Shown: piece by piece, positions 60,590-64,000 of the stretch
Layout: the number at the start of each line of letters is the position of its first letter
How positions within the stretch are numbered: position 1 is the stretch's first letter
Assembly (NCBI RefSeq): GCF_003001955.1
Contig: NZ_PVNH01000005.1
Span: 434,001-498,000 of the forward strand
Direction of reading: 5' to 3'
Length of the DNA stretch: 64,000 nucleotides
From: Prauserella shujinwangii
GTDB lineage: Bacteria; Actinomycetota; Actinomycetes; Mycobacteriales; Pseudonocardiaceae
Program-made: the position numbers and the translations under genes
The notes under the pieces: model-generated
The model's input: the letters and a program-made list of their open reading frames with translations, nothing else
Database searches by the model: none
What the model was told of the DNA's origin: nothing

Positions 60590-61270
60590 TCACCCCCGAT
60601 CACGCAGGGACAGGTCGAACAGGATGTTGACCCCGTTCACGAGCGACTGCCCCTTGGTCTTCGAGTAGTCGGTGTAGAGGATCGTCACCGGGACTTCCTC
60701 GACCCGGAAGTCGCTCTTGGCGAGGAACGACACGATCTCCGAGGCGTGCGCCATGCCGTTCATGCTGATGTGCAGCCGCTCGGCGACGCGCCGGGAGAAC
60801 ACGCGCAGGCCGTTGTGCGCGTCGGTCAGCTGCATCTTCCGCGCGGTCGGGCTCATCGCGACGACCAGCCGCAGCACCGCGCGCTTGAGCCACGGCACGC
60901 TCTGTGCCTGTTCCAGGAAGCGGGAGCCGAGCACGGCGTCGGCCTCGCCGGAACGCGCCACCTCGACCATCCGCTCGGCGTCCTCCGGCCGGTGCTGGCC
61001 GTCGGCGTCGAACGTGACGAAGTACTTGGCGCCGGGCCTGGCGAGCGCGTAGGACAGTCCGGTCTGGAGTGCCGCGCCCTGGCCCAGGTTGATCGGATGC
61101 CGCACGAGGTGGGCCCGGGTGCCCGCGATCCGGGCCGCGGACTGGTCGGCGGAGCCGTCGTCGACACAGACCACGTTCGGGAAGGTCTCCCGCACGTGCT
61201 CGACGACGTCGGCGATGACCCGTTCCTCGTTGTAGACCGGGATCACCACCCAGACGTCTTCATTGGCCAC
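60590..61270 (-). CDS. ppgS: PpgS-like polyprenyl-phosphate glycosyltransferase
   Basis: A 226-residue GT2 of the dolichol-phosphate mannose synthase type: VWVVIPVYNEERVIADVV, VCVDDGSADQS, and the DxD in TFDADGQHRPED. It makes a polyprenyl-phosphate sugar on the inner membrane face. In mycobacteria the equivalent protein (Rv3631) makes polyprenyl-P-GalNAc for arabinogalactan. DUF2304, flippase and epimerase neighbours support this. GTG 61270 is the start. Confidence 0.8.
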   Translation of the reverse strand: MANEDVWVVIPVYNEERVIADVVEHVRETFPNVVCVDDGSADQSAARIAGTRAHLVRHPINLGQGAALQTGLSYALARPGAKYFVTFDADGQHRPEDAERMVEVARSGEADAVLGSRFLEQAQSVPWLKRAVLRLVVAMSPTARKMQLTDAHNGLRVFSRRVAERLHISMNGMAHASEIVSFLAKSDFRVEEVPVTILYTDYSKTKGQSLVNGVNILFDLSLRDRG

Positions 61271-61384
61271 TGTCAGCTCCCCTGATGACCTGAAAAAGTC
61301 GGCCCATCCTACCCAGGCCGGTCGGATACCCCTTCGGGTGAAGGGTAGGACAGCGGGTTTCCCGGCCGCGCGCGGCGGCCCGGC

Positions 61385-61390
61385 TACGAT
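61385..61390 (+). promoter_or_regulatory. -10 element TACGAT, leaderless start of the flippase gene
   Basis: It ends six bases before GTG 61397; no ribosome site is visible. Confidence 0.45.
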
Positions 61391-61396
61391 TCGCCG

Positions 61397-64000
<2,604 letters not shown>

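Overview
The window comes from a very GC-rich actinobacterium. GTG starts are frequent, 1-4 base stop/start overlaps are common, and several promoters look leaderless. The fused cydDC exporter gene, DevR/DevS-like regulators, IdeR-type iron boxes, YbaB/type VII secretion remnants and an arabinogalactan-type cell-wall locus with a probable GlfT2 end point to mycolata or Pseudonocardiaceae (Amycolatopsis, Saccharomonospora or Prauserella type). That placement is inferred from gene content only. I found no rRNA, tRNA, CRISPR array, insertion sequence or prophage.

Layout. 1-5.0 kb: LytS/LytTR two-component system with an S49 protease gene between its halves, then a small membrane protein and an SSS (acetate-type) symporter. 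5.0-10.4 kb: rhodanese, DUF4328, P450, DUF5926, DUF952, and a SigE-family sigma factor with its membrane partner. 10.4-14.2 kb: iron-regulated ferritin, arginine deiminase, DM13 protein, a 60-residue protein behind a LexA-type box, and a CPBP protease. 14.3-19.8 kb: BCCT transporter, iron-regulated DUF2470 protein, LysE exporter, a hypothetical protein with an IclR-like regulator, and a GDT1 family transporter. 20-27.9 kb: cydA, cydB and fused cydDC, followed by a DevS-like kinase and a convergent DevR-like regulator; DevR-type boxes lie just upstream of cydA. 28-31.6 kb: Excalibur protein with class F sortase, tandem DUF427, carboxylesterase. 31.6-39.4 kb: accessory-looking block with a PD-(D/E)XK plus DUF2075 ATPase, a MazG-like pyrophosphohydrolase, an unusual SF1 helicase with two uncharacterised partners, and a 52-residue membrane protein.

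39.5-57.2 kb is mixed housekeeping and accessory content: hydrolase, coaA, decayed YbaB/secretion-linked genes, macro domain protein, pheA, phosphatase, DUF4232 lipoprotein, MFS exporter, SDR, zincin-like peptidase with septum-formation protein, a YjfM/YjfC/YjfL-like trio, a haloalkane dehalogenase relative, ArsR/SRPBCC pair with two clear operators, serS, an Asp/Glu racemase-superfamily enzyme, DUF3558 lipoprotein, and lhgO flanked by two copies of a 46-base palindrome. 57.3-64 kb is a cell-envelope glycosylation locus: DUF6541 membrane protein, GT2, DUF2304, PpgS-like GT2, flippase, GalE-like epimerase and the end of a GlfT2-like transferase. It resembles the Mycobacterium tuberculosis Rv3630-Rv3635 neighbourhood, which makes the galactosamine decoration of arabinogalactan.

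The strongest leads are the cyd/DevSR hypoxia unit, the nuclease-ATPase/MazG pair as a candidate defence module, the helicase trio, the LexA-controlled small protein and the sortase F/Excalibur pair with a possible unusual sorting signal. All calls rest on reading the sequence and on remembered family features; no database search was run.
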